Positions 18,063 through 26,733 of a DNA stretch of 64,000 nt are shown here, piece by piece. A program made the position numbers and the translations under genes. Numbering within the stretch: the stretch's first letter is position 1; every line of letters starts with the position of its first letter. The notes under the pieces were generated by a model, which was given only the letters and a program-made list of their open reading frames with translations, had not been told where the DNA came from and made no database searches. Location of the stretch: positions 2,009,964 through 2,073,963 of the forward strand of contig NC_019675.1 of the NCBI RefSeq assembly GCF_000316515.1, written 5' to 3'. The stretch comes from Cyanobium gracile PCC 6307 (GTDB taxonomy: Bacteria; Cyanobacteriota; Cyanobacteriia; PCC-6307; Cyanobiaceae).

Positions 18063-19043
18063 ATGGCCCCCTCCCCCGACCCGACGCTGGCTGCGGCCGA
18101 TCCCTGGCATTGGACGCCACCGCAGGGGAGCCGCTGGTCGCGGCCGGTGGGGCTGCTGCGGCTCGACGGCCCGGACACCCTGCGGGTGCTGCACGGCCAG
18201 ACCAGCCAGGCCCTGGAGGGGGCTCGCCCGGGCCAGTGGCTCGGCACCTGCTGCATCAGCCCCACGGCCCGGCTGCGGGCGGTGGCGGAGGTGCTGGTGG
18301 ACGACGCCGGGGCCTGGCTGGTGATCGTCGACGGGGATCCCGGCGCCGTGCGCACCGCCCTCGACCGGGTGCTGTTCCCCGCCGACAAGGTGCGGCTGGG
18401 TCCGGTGACGGCGGCCGTCCTGCACCGGCCCCTGGGGGCGCCGGAGCCGGAGTTCCTGCCCGCCGGCTCCTGGGCGGCGCTGGAGGGATCGCCGGGCTGG
18501 CGGCTGGGGGACGCCCTGCTGCTGCCGGCCGATGCCCCCCTGCCCCCCGCCCTGGCCGCACGGCGCCCCCTGGAGCCGCTGGAGGCGGAACGCTGGCGGC
18601 TCCAGCAGGGCCTGCCGGCGGCGCCGGGGGAGATCAACGACGAGGTGAACCCCTTCGAACTGGGACTGGCGGGGCGGGTGAGCCTGAGCAAGGGCTGCTA
18701 CGTGGGCCAGGAAACCCTGGCCAAGCTGGCCACCTACGACGGGGTGAAGCAGCAGCTGCGTCGCTGGTGGGCCACGGCTGTCCGCGACGAGGCTGCCCCG
18801 GCCGGGGCCATCGCCGCGGGCACGCCCCTGCTGGACGGGGCCGGGGGCCGCGCCGGCCTGATCACGTCCAGCCTGGAGCTCCCCGGTGACGGGGGCTGGA
18901 TCGGCCTGGCCCTGGTGCGCAAGGCCTGGCTGCAGGAGAGCACGCTGCTGGCCGGAGCGGTCCCACCTGTGCCCCTGCGCCTTTCGCTGCCGGAGACGTT
19001 TCAGTCGCCGCCGGTGGGGCCGGGGGGCAGGGCCGCGTCCTGA
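18063..19043 (+). CDS. ygfZ: Folate-binding protein YgfZ (GcvT-like)
   Basis: The 326-residue protein is of the GcvT/YgfZ type. The diagnostic motif K-G-C-Y-x-G-Q-E is present as SKGCYVGQET at residues 209-218, with the conserved Cys at 212. An N-terminal half resembling the aminomethyltransferase fold (LRVLHGQTSQAL, RLRAVAEVLV) and a short C-terminal beta barrel complete the family layout. In other bacteria YgfZ acts with folate in repair or assembly of some iron-sulfur proteins. The 3' end overlaps the convergent RecB-like gene by 43 bases. Confidence 0.9.
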   Translation: MAPSPDPTLAAADPWHWTPPQGSRWSRPVGLLRLDGPDTLRVLHGQTSQALEGARPGQWLGTCCISPTARLRAVAEVLVDDAGAWLVIVDGDPGAVRTALDRVLFPADKVRLGPVTAAVLHRPLGAPEPEFLPAGSWAALEGSPGWRLGDALLLPADAPLPPALAARRPLEPLEAERWRLQQGLPAAPGEINDEVNPFELGLAGRVSLSKGCYVGQETLAKLATYDGVKQQLRRWWATAVRDEAAPAGAIAAGTPLLDGAGGRAGLITSSLELPGDGGWIGLALVRKAWLQESTLLAGAVPPVPLRLSLPETFQSPPVGPGGRAAS

Positions 19044-20545
19044 TCCAGCAGCCAGCGGACCACCGCCCAGGTGGCCAGGCTGTCGTCCTGGTTGTAGCGG
19101 AAGATCCGCTGCAGCTTGCGGCCCAGGGCCCGCCGGCTGGGGCGCCGCGGGCCGCCGGAGCCCTCCCGCCACTGGCGCCACCAGAGCAGGCAGCGGGCAC
19201 CGTCGACCCCCTTCTGGCTCCAGGTGAAGCCCCGCCAGCCGGCGACAGCCTTGAGCCCGTAGCTGTTGACCGGCAGCAGCCAGTGGCGCCGGAGCCGCTG
19301 GTGCACATCCACCAGCCGGGCCCGCAGCCGTTCCCGCTCCCGCTCGCTGGCCCCCTGGCGCTCGGCCAGTCGCAGCAGGGCGACCGACTCGGTTTCGCCG
19401 TAGTGCAGCACGGGCCAGTCGGGGTAGCGGGCCAGCAGCCTGCTCAGCCGCCGCCAGAGCAGGGCCTCGCCGTGCTCCTGCAGGGCCAGCAGGGGCTGGT
19501 AACTCCCCAGGATCTCCCCTGGCCCCGGCGCCCCGGGCCAGTGGCCGTCCGCACCACGCTCCAGCCGCACCAGGCCGTGGAGGAAGTCGTCGCGGGCATC
19601 GGGGTCGGATTCGATGTCATAGAGCAGCACTCCAGGGGCCACCGAGAGCTCCGGCAGGGCGGGGCCGACCCCCTCGCCGCTGCGCCGGGGGGTCCCCTCC
19701 TGCTGCACCCTGGCCTGGGCCACCAGCCGGGGGGCCACCTCCCGGTGCTGCTCCCCGTGGGCGGCCAGGTCCTCGGCCAGCCGCTCCGGGTCGGCCGCCG
19801 CCAGTTCGTCAAGGCTGTTGATGCCCAGGGCCAGCAGCAGCTCGCGGCGCTTGCCGCCGATGCCGCTCACCTCGCTGAGGTGCCCCTCCGCGGCGGCGAC
19901 CCGGTCGCAGGCCCCACGCCAGCTGCAGAGGGTGCATTTCTTGCGGTCGCTGACCAGGGGCGGCGGCTCGCTGCGGGCCAGGTCGAGCGCCAGACGCTCA
20001 AGGCTCTCGTCGAGCTGGCGCTGCAGGGAGGGGCCGAGGGCGAGCCGTTCCCGCTCCAGCCCCCGGTCGGCGCCGGCCACCACCAGCCCATGGGGCACGG
20101 GAGCGCGCTGGTGGTCCGCCAGCAACCGCCCCCACAGGGCCAGCTGGAGGCGGTGCTCCCGGGTGAGGCGCCGGCCCTGGCGGGCCAGCACCGGCCGGTA
20201 GCCGTGGGCGCCCCAGCGGCTGGGGCCCTCGACCCGCTCCAGCAGACTCGGGTGGGCCTCCAGGCGCAGGCCCCGGGGGCCGGTTCCCGCCAGCCTGAGC
20301 CCCACCACACCGGGCGCCCCGTCGCGGCAGGCCCCCTCTCCGTGGCCGGGACGCTGGGGCAGCAGGCTCTGGAAGCTGCGCAGCTGGTCATCGAGGGCCA
20401 GGGCGCGGTGGGCACTCCAGAGCCGCTCCTGGGGAGCACCGTGGAGATCGAGCCAGGCCCGCCGCCGGCAGCGCACCCAGCTGCGCAGCAGGCGGTCGGT
20501 GAGGACGGGGGATCCGGGGAAGGCGGCGTCCGGGGTCTGGGGCAT
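19001..20545 (-). CDS. TM0106-family RecB-like putative nuclease
   Basis: This 514-residue protein matches the TM0106 RecB-like family. The N-terminal nuclease part carries SWVRCRRRAWLDLHG and a cysteine cluster (DRKKCTLCSWRGACD, about residues 203-217). A helix-hairpin-helix-like stretch follows (LSEVSGIGGKRRELLLALGI). The C-terminal half is a RNase-H-like domain with LLYDIESDPD, LHYGETE and FRYNQDDSLATWAVV, the last giving an acidic exonuclease-like motif. The substrate is unknown. It overlaps ygfZ and is divergent from the phosphoglucomutase gene. Confidence 0.82.
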   Translation of the reverse strand: MPQTPDAAFPGSPVLTDRLLRSWVRCRRRAWLDLHGAPQERLWSAHRALALDDQLRSFQSLLPQRPGHGEGACRDGAPGVVGLRLAGTGPRGLRLEAHPSLLERVEGPSRWGAHGYRPVLARQGRRLTREHRLQLALWGRLLADHQRAPVPHGLVVAGADRGLERERLALGPSLQRQLDESLERLALDLARSEPPPLVSDRKKCTLCSWRGACDRVAAAEGHLSEVSGIGGKRRELLLALGINSLDELAAADPERLAEDLAAHGEQHREVAPRLVAQARVQQEGTPRRSGEGVGPALPELSVAPGVLLYDIESDPDARDDFLHGLVRLERGADGHWPGAPGPGEILGSYQPLLALQEHGEALLWRRLSRLLARYPDWPVLHYGETESVALLRLAERQGASERERERLRARLVDVHQRLRRHWLLPVNSYGLKAVAGWRGFTWSQKGVDGARCLLWWRQWREGSGGPRRPSRRALGRKLQRIFRYNQDDSLATWAVVRWLLDQDAALPPGPTGGD

Positions 20546-20659
20546 GGGCTGCAGGCTAGGAGGGCCGGTGGCCTGCCATCAGGCCGGCACCCGCTGCGGC
20601 CATCGGGAGCGTCCGGCCTGCTACGACCGGCCTGCCGCTCATTCGCCTCCGCGCCGCCC

Positions 20660-22129
20660 ATGGCTTCCGCCCCCCTGCCCCTCGAGGCCGGACCGATCCA
20701 CTTCGGCACCGATGGCTGGCGGGGCATCCTCGGGGTGGACATCACCATGGAGCGCCTGCTGCCGGTGGCGGCGGCCGCCGCCCGGGAACTGGCCGCCAGC
20801 GCCCCGGAGGGCCTCACCAGCCGGGAGGTGGTGATCGGCTACGACCGGCGCTTCCTGGCCCCGGAACTGGCCGAGGCCATCGCCGCCGCCGTGCGGGGGG
20901 CCGATCTGGTGCCCCTGCTGGCCGCCACCCCCGTGCCCACCCCGGCCTGCAGCTGGGCGGTGGTGGAGCGGGGCGCCCTGGGAGCGCTGGTGATCACCGC
21001 CAGCCACAACCCGCCGGAATGGCTGGGTCTCAAAATCAAGGGGCCCTTCGGCGGTTCGGTGGAGGGCGACTTCACAGCGCGGGTGGAGCGGCGCCTGGCG
21101 GCCGGGGGCCTGACGGTGCCGATCCCCGGCGACACCGAGCGTTTCGATGCCATGGGCACCTACCTGGCGGGCCTCGGCGCCAAGGTCGATGCGGCGGCCC
21201 TGGTGGCGGGCCTGGCGGCCGCCGGCCTGCAGGTGATCGTGGACCCGATGCACGGCTCGGCCGCCGGCGGGCTGCCGGCCCTGCTGGGGGAGGCGGGGGC
21301 CCCCGCCGGCGTGATCCGGGAGATCCGGGGGGAGCGGGATCCCCTCTTCGGCGGCCATCCGCCCGAGCCGCTGGCCCCCTACCTGGAGCGGCTGATCGCC
21401 GAGGTCCGCCAGGCCACGGCCGCCGGCCGCCCCGCGGTGGGCATCGTCTTCGACGGCGACGGTGACCGGATCGCCGCCGTGGACGAGCAGGGCCGCTTCT
21501 GCAGCACCCAGCTGCTGATGCCCCTCCTGATCGACCATCTGGCCCGGGCCCGCGGGCTCGGGGGCCGCGTCGTCAAGACCGTCAGCGGCTCCGATCTGAT
21601 GGCCCTGGTGGCGGCCGACCTGGGCCGGGAGGTGATCGAGATGCCCGTCGGCTTCAAGTACATCGCCGCCGAGATGCTCAGCGGCGAGGTGCTGGTGGGG
21701 GGCGAGGAATCGGGCGGGGTGGGCTTCGGCCTCCATCTGCCGGAGCGGGATGCCCTGTTCGCGGCCCTGCTGCTGATCGAAGCCCTGGTGGAAGGGGGGC
21801 AGCCCCTCGGGGCCCGGCTGGCCGCGCTGCAGGAGCGCTGCGGTGGCGCCAGCGTCTACGACCGCCTCGACCTGCGTCTGCCGGACATGGCCAGCCGCAG
21901 GCGGCTGGAGGCGTTGCTGGCTCAGGATCCGCCCCGGGAGGTGGCCGGAGCGGGGGTGCAGGAGGTGAACCGCACCGATGGCGTCAAGCTGCGCATGGGC
22001 CCCAGCCACTGGCTGATGCTGCGCTTCTCCGGCACCGAGCCCCTGCTGCGCCTCTACTGCGAGGCCCCCGACGCCGACCGGGTGCAGGCGGTGCTCACCT
22101 GGGCGCGCCAGCTGGCGGAGAGCATCTGA
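20660..22129 (+). CDS. Phosphoglucomutase/phosphomannomutase family protein
   Basis: This 489-residue alpha-D-phosphohexomutase shows all four family sites. The phosphoserine loop is VITASHNPPE (Ser115), the metal loop is FDGDGDR (265-270), the sugar loop is GGEESGG and the C-terminal phosphate-binding loop is RFSGTEPLLRLY. The N-terminus has the FGTDGWRG motif. Whether it works on glucose, mannose or glucosamine phosphate cannot be told safely. ATG 20660 is chosen because a much longer upstream frame there is antisense to the nuclease gene. Its TGA shares one base with the rdgB ATG, so translation is probably coupled. Confidence 0.92.
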   Translation: MASAPLPLEAGPIHFGTDGWRGILGVDITMERLLPVAAAAARELAASAPEGLTSREVVIGYDRRFLAPELAEAIAAAVRGADLVPLLAATPVPTPACSWAVVERGALGALVITASHNPPEWLGLKIKGPFGGSVEGDFTARVERRLAAGGLTVPIPGDTERFDAMGTYLAGLGAKVDAAALVAGLAAAGLQVIVDPMHGSAAGGLPALLGEAGAPAGVIREIRGERDPLFGGHPPEPLAPYLERLIAEVRQATAAGRPAVGIVFDGDGDRIAAVDEQGRFCSTQLLMPLLIDHLARARGLGGRVVKTVSGSDLMALVAADLGREVIEMPVGFKYIAAEMLSGEVLVGGEESGGVGFGLHLPERDALFAALLLIEALVEGGQPLGARLAALQERCGGASVYDRLDLRLPDMASRRRLEALLAQDPPREVAGAGVQEVNRTDGVKLRMGPSHWLMLRFSGTEPLLRLYCEAPDADRVQAVLTWARQLAESI

Positions 22130-22803
22130 TGCCAGGCCCCCTGCAGCCCCCAGCGGAGCCCGGGGTGGCGCCCACCGAGCTGGTAATCGCCAGCGGCAAC
22201 GCCGGCAAGATCCGGGAGTTCGCCCATCTGCTGGCCTCCCTGCCCCTGGAGGTGCGGCCCCAGCCCGAGGGCCTGGAGGTGGAGGAAACGGGCAGCACGT
22301 TCGCCGCCAATGCCCGCCTGAAGGCCGAGGCGGTGGCCCGGGTGACCGGCCACTGGGCCCTGGCCGACGACTCGGGCCTCGCGGTGGCGGCCCTGGGCGG
22401 CGCCCCCGGGGTCCATTCGGCCCGCTACGCCGACAGCGACCCCGCCCGGATCGCCCGCCTGCTGCGGGAACTGGGCGAAGCCGACCGGAAGCGGCGCGCT
22501 CAGGGCCTTGCGCCGGACCGCCGGGCGTCCTTCGTGGCCGCCCTGGCCGTGGCCGATCCGAGCGGAGCGATCCGCCTGGAGGTGGAGGGCCGCTGCGACG
22601 GAGAGATCCTGGAAGCGCCGCGGGGCAGCGGCGGCTTCGGCTACGACCCGGTGTTCCTCGTCCCGGAGACGGGCCTGAGCTACGCGGAGATGGACAAGGG
22701 CCTCAAGGGGCGGCTGGGCCATCGGGGGCGGGCCTTCGCCCGGCTGGAGCCAGGCCTGTGGGAGCTGTTGGGCGGCGACCGCAACCGGAACGGCTCCGAG
22801 TGA
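22129..22803 (+). CDS. rdgB: Non-canonical purine NTP pyrophosphatase (RdgB/HAM1)
   Basis: RdgB hydrolyses dITP, ITP and XTP to keep damaged purines out of nucleic acids. The signature motifs are IASGNAGKIREF near the start, ETGSTFAANARLKAEA, LADDSGLAVAALGGAPGVHSARYA, GGFGYDPVFLVPE and the C-terminal LGHRGRAF. The 224-residue length is normal with a slightly long N-terminus. The start ATG overlaps the previous stop by one base. Its stop abuts the stop of the convergent glycosyltransferase gene. Confidence 0.95.
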   Translation: MPGPLQPPAEPGVAPTELVIASGNAGKIREFAHLLASLPLEVRPQPEGLEVEETGSTFAANARLKAEAVARVTGHWALADDSGLAVAALGGAPGVHSARYADSDPARIARLLRELGEADRKRRAQGLAPDRRASFVAALAVADPSGAIRLEVEGRCDGEILEAPRGSGGFGYDPVFLVPETGLSYAEMDKGLKGRLGHRGRAFARLEPGLWELLGGDRNRNGSE

Positions 22804-23925
22804 TCACGAGCGGGCCGCGGGGGCGCGGCGGCGGGCCACCAGCGCCGCCGACAGGGCCTCGGCCAGCGCCGCGGCACGCTTCGGCCAGGTGGATTCCATC
22901 GCGAACCTGTGGCGCTCCGCGGCGCGGCCGTCCTGGAAGCCGGCGGCGGCGAGGCGCTCAAGGGTGGCCGTGAGTGCCTCGCCATCGACGCAGTGATAGG
23001 CCAGGCGGGGGGTTTCGGCGATCTGGGCGCAGGTGCCGGTGTAGAGGATCGGCTGGCCGGTGGGCAGCTGGGAGAAGAAGCGGACGGGGCTGCTGCAGGG
23101 GTTGATGTCACCGTCGGTGAGGGGCAGCACAGCCGCGTCGAGGGTGGCGAAGTAGGGCTGAAGCTCCTCATACGGCAAGGCGCCGACGAAACGACAGCGC
23201 GGGCTGCTCTGCAGGTGGGCGAGGCCAGGAAGCGAACAGTGGACCGGCCCTACGAACAGCCAGCGGAGCTGCGGCAGCGCATCGTGGGCCGCCACGATCG
23301 GCAGCAGGTCAATGCGTGTGCCGATGACGCCGATGACGCCGATCAGCGGCCGGAGCCCTTCAGGCAGACATGGTGGAAGCGGTGCCGGCCGCTCAGGCGG
23401 AGTATCTGGCAACCAGGTGTCGGGGATCCCATTGGCAATCACATGGACGCGGGCAGCATCGAGTCCGTACCTCCTTTGGAGTGCATCAGCCAGTCCTTTG
23501 GACACCGGGAAGAGAAGGTCGGCATGCCTGACCAGAAGCGCCTCCTGCTTGAGGCGAACAAAGGAATAGGCAGCGTAATCATCACTGATGTGGTAGCCGA
23601 TCAGAGGAGCCAGTCGGCGATAGTGAAGGGCGTAGGGCCAGAAACGGGGTTCTGTGACGATCAAGGCATCTGCCCTTCCATAAGCGGCACGAAGGCGTCG
23701 CACGGCCATGGGCGCCAGCAATCTCGCGAGCCATTCTCGGTGAGAAAAAGCTCCCCGGGGCAGAACGCACTGAGGCTGTGGCCGCGGCCATGGGATCCAG
23801 CCGGAGCGCGTCAGGCACGGATTCAGGGGAACAACCTCGCAATAGTCTTCCAAGGCACTGAAAAGAGCCTGCTGCCATGGCTTACTGGAACCAGCCACGA
23901 ACACACGTCGAAGGCCTTGATTCAT
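22804..23925 (-). CDS. Glycosyltransferase, GT4-like (group 1)
   Basis: The 373-residue protein has the two-lobed GT-B look. The N-terminal lobe has SKPWQQALFSALED, DALIVTEPRFWPYAL and YHISDDYAAY. The C-terminal lobe has DLLFPVSKGLADALQRRYG, VIANGIPDTW, the RCRFVGALPYEELQPYFATLDAAVLPL stretch and CSSPVRFFSQLPTGQPILYTG, the usual place for the donor-binding acidic region. It probably adds a sugar in surface polysaccharide synthesis. It starts at ATG 23925. The last part is strongly GC-rich, while the 5' half toward 23.9 kb is lower in GC. Confidence 0.82.
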   Translation of the reverse strand: MNQGLRRVFVAGSSKPWQQALFSALEDYCEVVPLNPCLTRSGWIPWPRPQPQCVLPRGAFSHREWLARLLAPMAVRRLRAAYGRADALIVTEPRFWPYALHYRRLAPLIGYHISDDYAAYSFVRLKQEALLVRHADLLFPVSKGLADALQRRYGLDAARVHVIANGIPDTWLPDTPPERPAPLPPCLPEGLRPLIGVIGVIGTRIDLLPIVAAHDALPQLRWLFVGPVHCSLPGLAHLQSSPRCRFVGALPYEELQPYFATLDAAVLPLTDGDINPCSSPVRFFSQLPTGQPILYTGTCAQIAETPRLAYHCVDGEALTATLERLAAAGFQDGRAAERHRFAMESTWPKRAAALAEALSAALVARRRAPAARS

Positions 23926-24264
23926 CGTCAGAGAAATCAGTCAGCTTCAACAAAGGAGAGATGTAGAACCACTTCGAGAGTCTACAGATGACACCATTGA
24001 GCAAGCCAATCATAAAGGGTTCCTCTCCTATCCGTCGACATCTGCTCTCTCCATGACTCCCAAGACTCCGAGTCGAACCTGATGGAAAGCCCGACTCATG
24101 GCCCAGAAGATAGCCATTACGGTCGTTTGAATGGTCACCTCAGTCGACGGAAGGTTCCAAGCCCAAGCGGAAACAGCCCTGATCCCCGAACCGGGAAAAG
24201 GCGCTGAAGACGCAAAGCTGGAATCCGTGGAGCCAGGCATGATCCCACGACGGCAAGCGTCACC
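23926..24264. other. Intergenic stretch at the edge of a lower-GC patch
   Basis: Between the GT4-like gene and the GT61 region there are about 340 bases with lower GC than the core. A minus-strand open frame (24028-24495) lacks codon bias or any recognisable motif and overlaps the GT61 start, so I do not call it. I see no RNA gene or repeat. Confidence 0.45.
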
Positions 24265-24438
24265 ATGGCAGAAGGTCAGGAGACCATGTCCCATCTTGAG
24301 GCCATGAGCATCTGGCAGCATGCGTGGGGCATGGCTTGGCAAAGCGGAGGGTGTCGGCTCTTCGCCGATGACAACGGCATTCAGCAACTGATCGACGTAT
24401 TGGTCCACGCAGAAATGGTTCGAGGGCAAACAGGATGA
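24265..24438 (+). CDS. Small ORF overlapping the GT61 start
   Basis: A 57-codon frame runs from ATG 24265 to TGA 24436-24438. Its stop overlaps the ATG of the next gene as ATGA, the classic arrangement for coupled translation. The peptide (starting MAEGQETMSHLEAMSIWQ, ending MVRGQTG) has no recognised domain. The frame is open upstream only to a stop near 24200. It may be a real leader gene, a decayed gene remnant or chance; the overlap is the only positive evidence. Confidence 0.28.
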   Translation: MAEGQETMSHLEAMSIWQHAWGMAWQSGGCRLFADDNGIQQLIDVLVHAEMVRGQTG

Positions 24439-25742
24439 ATGGCCATCTGCGCAAAGGATGCCTGGCAGCCGCCCGAGCCTTGCGTCTGAAGTCATGGGCT
24501 GCCTTGTGCAAGGCCAGAGCGAGGAAGTCGCATGGGTACAAGTTCTTACTGGCAGTCTGGCTGATGAATGCTTACGTTAAAGCAGCGAGATTATTGGCTC
24601 ACAAGCAAGCTGGTTGCACGAGAAACCGCAAAGCCACCCCTTCAAAAGTGATCACGTTTCAGGAGATTGCGGCCAGGGCGAAAGCCGGAGAGCCAATGGC
24701 CGAAATATCAGCAACCTGCGCTGGAGGACTCACTCGTTCGGATCCTGTTCGATCCACGAAGAGTGCGTCGGATTTGTTGTTGCTCAGCGTCAGCAAACAA
24801 GGTTGTACGTTGCTGTCTGATGCCAGGCTCCTGGATGGTGGAAATTCAATCGTTCATCAAGGCCTTTTCATCCGTGGTAGATGGCGAGAAAGGAAGAACG
24901 GAATCACTGAGATTGAAACCGAGCCAGAATTTCATGCACATGCACAAAAGATCCTGGATGGCACCAATCTGGAACCATCGACCATCCAGGGACTGTCCCT
25001 ATGTGTCGCAGGCCCATGGAGCGATAATTACTTTCATTGGCTGATGCAATACCTGCCAATTCTCAAGATTGCCAGTCAATGGCAACCACTATCAACAATT
25101 GATCACTTCCTGGTCAGGGGACCGGTCAAGGACTTTCAACGGGAAGCGCTCGCCAGGTTTGGCATACCGGCGCACAAAGTCATTGGCATCAACAAGAATC
25201 AAGTTTACATCATCGAAGACCTTCTGCTCACATCCATCCCTTGCGATAATTTCACATATGAGCCCTGGGTGATCAGAATGCTCCGCGAGCTCACAGAATC
25301 AGGATCCCGGAAGGGAAGGCCAACCTCACTTTTTTTTGACCGACGGGCTCCAGCGCCACGCAGGATCGTCAATATGGCTGAGATCAGCGATCTTCTTGAA
25401 AACTACGGAATTCAGTCCATTGACTGCAGCACAATCAGCTTCCAAGAGCAAATCAATCTTGCTTCTTCATCCAGTCTTCTGATTGGCGTCCATGGAGCCA
25501 GCCTGGCCAACAGTGTCTTCAGCGCTCCAGGTACCGTCTTGATTGAGCTATTACCTCGCAACTACCGTCCGCGCTACTTTTCAGAACTCGCGTCTGCCTG
25601 TCAACTGCAGCACTTGAAGCTGTCAGGAGTCGAGCCAGGGCCACTGCCATTGCAACAACCGATCTACAATGCAGATATCATTGTTCCGACCAGAAGACTG
25701 AAGATGATGCTGGAGAATCTTGCGACAGACAGAGCACGATGA
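24435..25742 (+). CDS. Glycosyltransferase family 61 (DUF563)
   Basis: This 435-residue protein has the GT61 core. WSDNYFHWLMQYLPIL is around residues 197-212, VRGPVKDFQREALARFGI follows, and the C-terminal signature is LLIGVHGASLANSVFSAPGTVLIELLP, preceded by SLFFDRRAPAPRRIVNMAEI. Bacterial members transfer sugars to surface polysaccharides; the donor is unknown. The N-terminus (residues 1-60) is basic and hydrophobic with a possible short membrane anchor (YKFLLAVWLMNAYVKAARLL). GC is clearly lower than in neighbours and codon use differs, a sign of transfer. Confidence 0.82.
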   Translation: MNGHLRKGCLAAARALRLKSWAALCKARARKSHGYKFLLAVWLMNAYVKAARLLAHKQAGCTRNRKATPSKVITFQEIAARAKAGEPMAEISATCAGGLTRSDPVRSTKSASDLLLLSVSKQGCTLLSDARLLDGGNSIVHQGLFIRGRWRERKNGITEIETEPEFHAHAQKILDGTNLEPSTIQGLSLCVAGPWSDNYFHWLMQYLPILKIASQWQPLSTIDHFLVRGPVKDFQREALARFGIPAHKVIGINKNQVYIIEDLLLTSIPCDNFTYEPWVIRMLRELTESGSRKGRPTSLFFDRRAPAPRRIVNMAEISDLLENYGIQSIDCSTISFQEQINLASSSSLLIGVHGASLANSVFSAPGTVLIELLPRNYRPRYFSELASACQLQHLKLSGVEPGPLPLQQPIYNADIIVPTRRLKMMLENLATDRAR

Positions 25743-26148
25743 CTCCGGTGACCCTTGCCTGGGTGAGCTGGTCGCATGACCAGGCCGCTCTCCATGGCTG
25801 GAAGGCTTCAAGAACCGCCTGGAGAGAAAGAACAGCCTGGAGTGTCAACCTGATTGGGTGCTGCTCTGCAAGAGTCTCTTTGATCTCGGGTCATCAGGAA
25901 AAGGGCTCAACCCTCGGCAGGGCTTCACTGCGTCGACTGGCGAAAGACTCCACAAATCAATTTTCTCAAGGTGATTCAAGGATGAGATGAGAAAGGATCA
26001 TCCGTCTGCAACAAGCCGGCCGTTGAGGGCTGGGCCAAGGGTGATCCAGGGCACTGGAAGACCCCCCTTCCATGGGGGAATGGATCGAAGGGTCAGCGCT
26101 TCGATGCCACCAACGGGATTCTTGCCGGTCCCCTTCCCACTCCGGGCC
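25743..26148. other. Intergenic region after the GT61 gene
   Basis: There are about 400 bases without a gene I can support. A plus-strand frame (25739-25990) overlaps the GT61 stop as ATGA, but its composition is Ser/Arg-rich with no motif, so I do not count it. No repeats or RNA are seen. Confidence 0.45.
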
Positions 26149-26469
26149 TTACCGCCCTCCTGTTGCCGATGATGACACGGTGTCGAAATCCCCAACCGTT
26201 GGAATCCAGCCCTGGAGTTGCCAGTCCACAGAACCACTGGCGACCATCGGATCCTGACGGACCAGTGCCTCAGCGGCCGTGTAATCCTCGGCCTCCAGCA
26301 GCAGCAGACCCCCACCGCCGGGTCGCCCATGGCGATCCACCAGGTAGCCACTGCAGATCCTCCTCCCATCCCGGCGCAGCCGCTCCACCCAGCGGCGATG
26401 GTCCTGCAGGTGGGGAACCACCTGATCGTGGGGGAGGCGGAAGGTCTCGGTCTTGATGAACCAGGCCAT
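26149..26469 (-). CDS. YciI-like (YCII-related) protein
   Basis: This 106-residue protein has the ferredoxin-like YciI pattern. It starts MAWFIKTETFRLP, with HLQDHRRWVERLRRDGRRICSGYLVDRHGRPGGGGLLLLEA, and then the family's VRQDPMVASGSVDWQLQGW-P segment. The conserved His and Asp of the family correspond to DHRRW and VRQDPM. The function is unknown; homologues are small proteins tied to varied metabolism. It is divergent from the Nif11 peptide gene, with about 80 bases between them. Confidence 0.78.
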   Translation of the reverse strand: MAWFIKTETFRLPHDQVVPHLQDHRRWVERLRRDGRRICSGYLVDRHGRPGGGGLLLLEAEDYTAAEALVRQDPMVASGSVDWQLQGWIPTVGDFDTVSSSATGGR

Positions 26470-26549
26470 GGCAGAAGGCGAGCGGGCCGGGCTCTCTGGT
26501 AAGGCCCCACAAGGGAGTAGGACTAAGACGGTCCGATGCCCATGGTCCC

Positions 26550-26714
26550 ATGTCCAAATCCCAGCTGAACGCCTTCCTCGCCAAGGTGGCGGCCGATCCG
26601 GCCCTGAAGGCCCGTGTCGATGCGGCCGCCGACAGCGATGCCGTGGTGGCCATCGCCCTCGCCGAGGGACACCTGTTCTCCCCCGCCACCCTCAGCCGCT
26701 TCTCTCGCACCTGA
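26550..26714 (+). CDS. Nif11-like small protein
   Basis: The 54-residue ORF translates to a peptide starting MSKSQLNAFLAKVAADPALK and containing AVVAIALAEGHLFSPATL. This is the Nif11 domain pattern: a helix with AFLxxVxxDPxLxxxL, then VVxIAxxxG(H/Y)xFS. Nif11 domains form leaders of some RiPP precursors in picocyanobacteria (prochlorosin type), but this one ends in RFSRT with no double-Gly cleavage site, no cysteines and no core region, so it is probably a stand-alone Nif11 protein. A GT32 glycosyltransferase gene starts 19 bases downstream on the same strand, suggesting an operon. The domain identification is good; function is not known. Confidence 0.72.
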   Translation: MSKSQLNAFLAKVAADPALKARVDAAADSDAVVAIALAEGHLFSPATLSRFSRT

Positions 26715-26733
26715 GGGGCTCCGAAGCTGAGCG

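Noticed and set aside
24028-24495. Minus-strand frame of 155 codons
   Set aside because: Overlaps the GT61 start, lacks any motif and has atypical residues for a real protein.
25739-25990. Plus-strand 83-codon frame overlapping the GT61 stop by ATGA
   Set aside because: Composition and lack of motif suggest chance; no sign of conservation can be seen.
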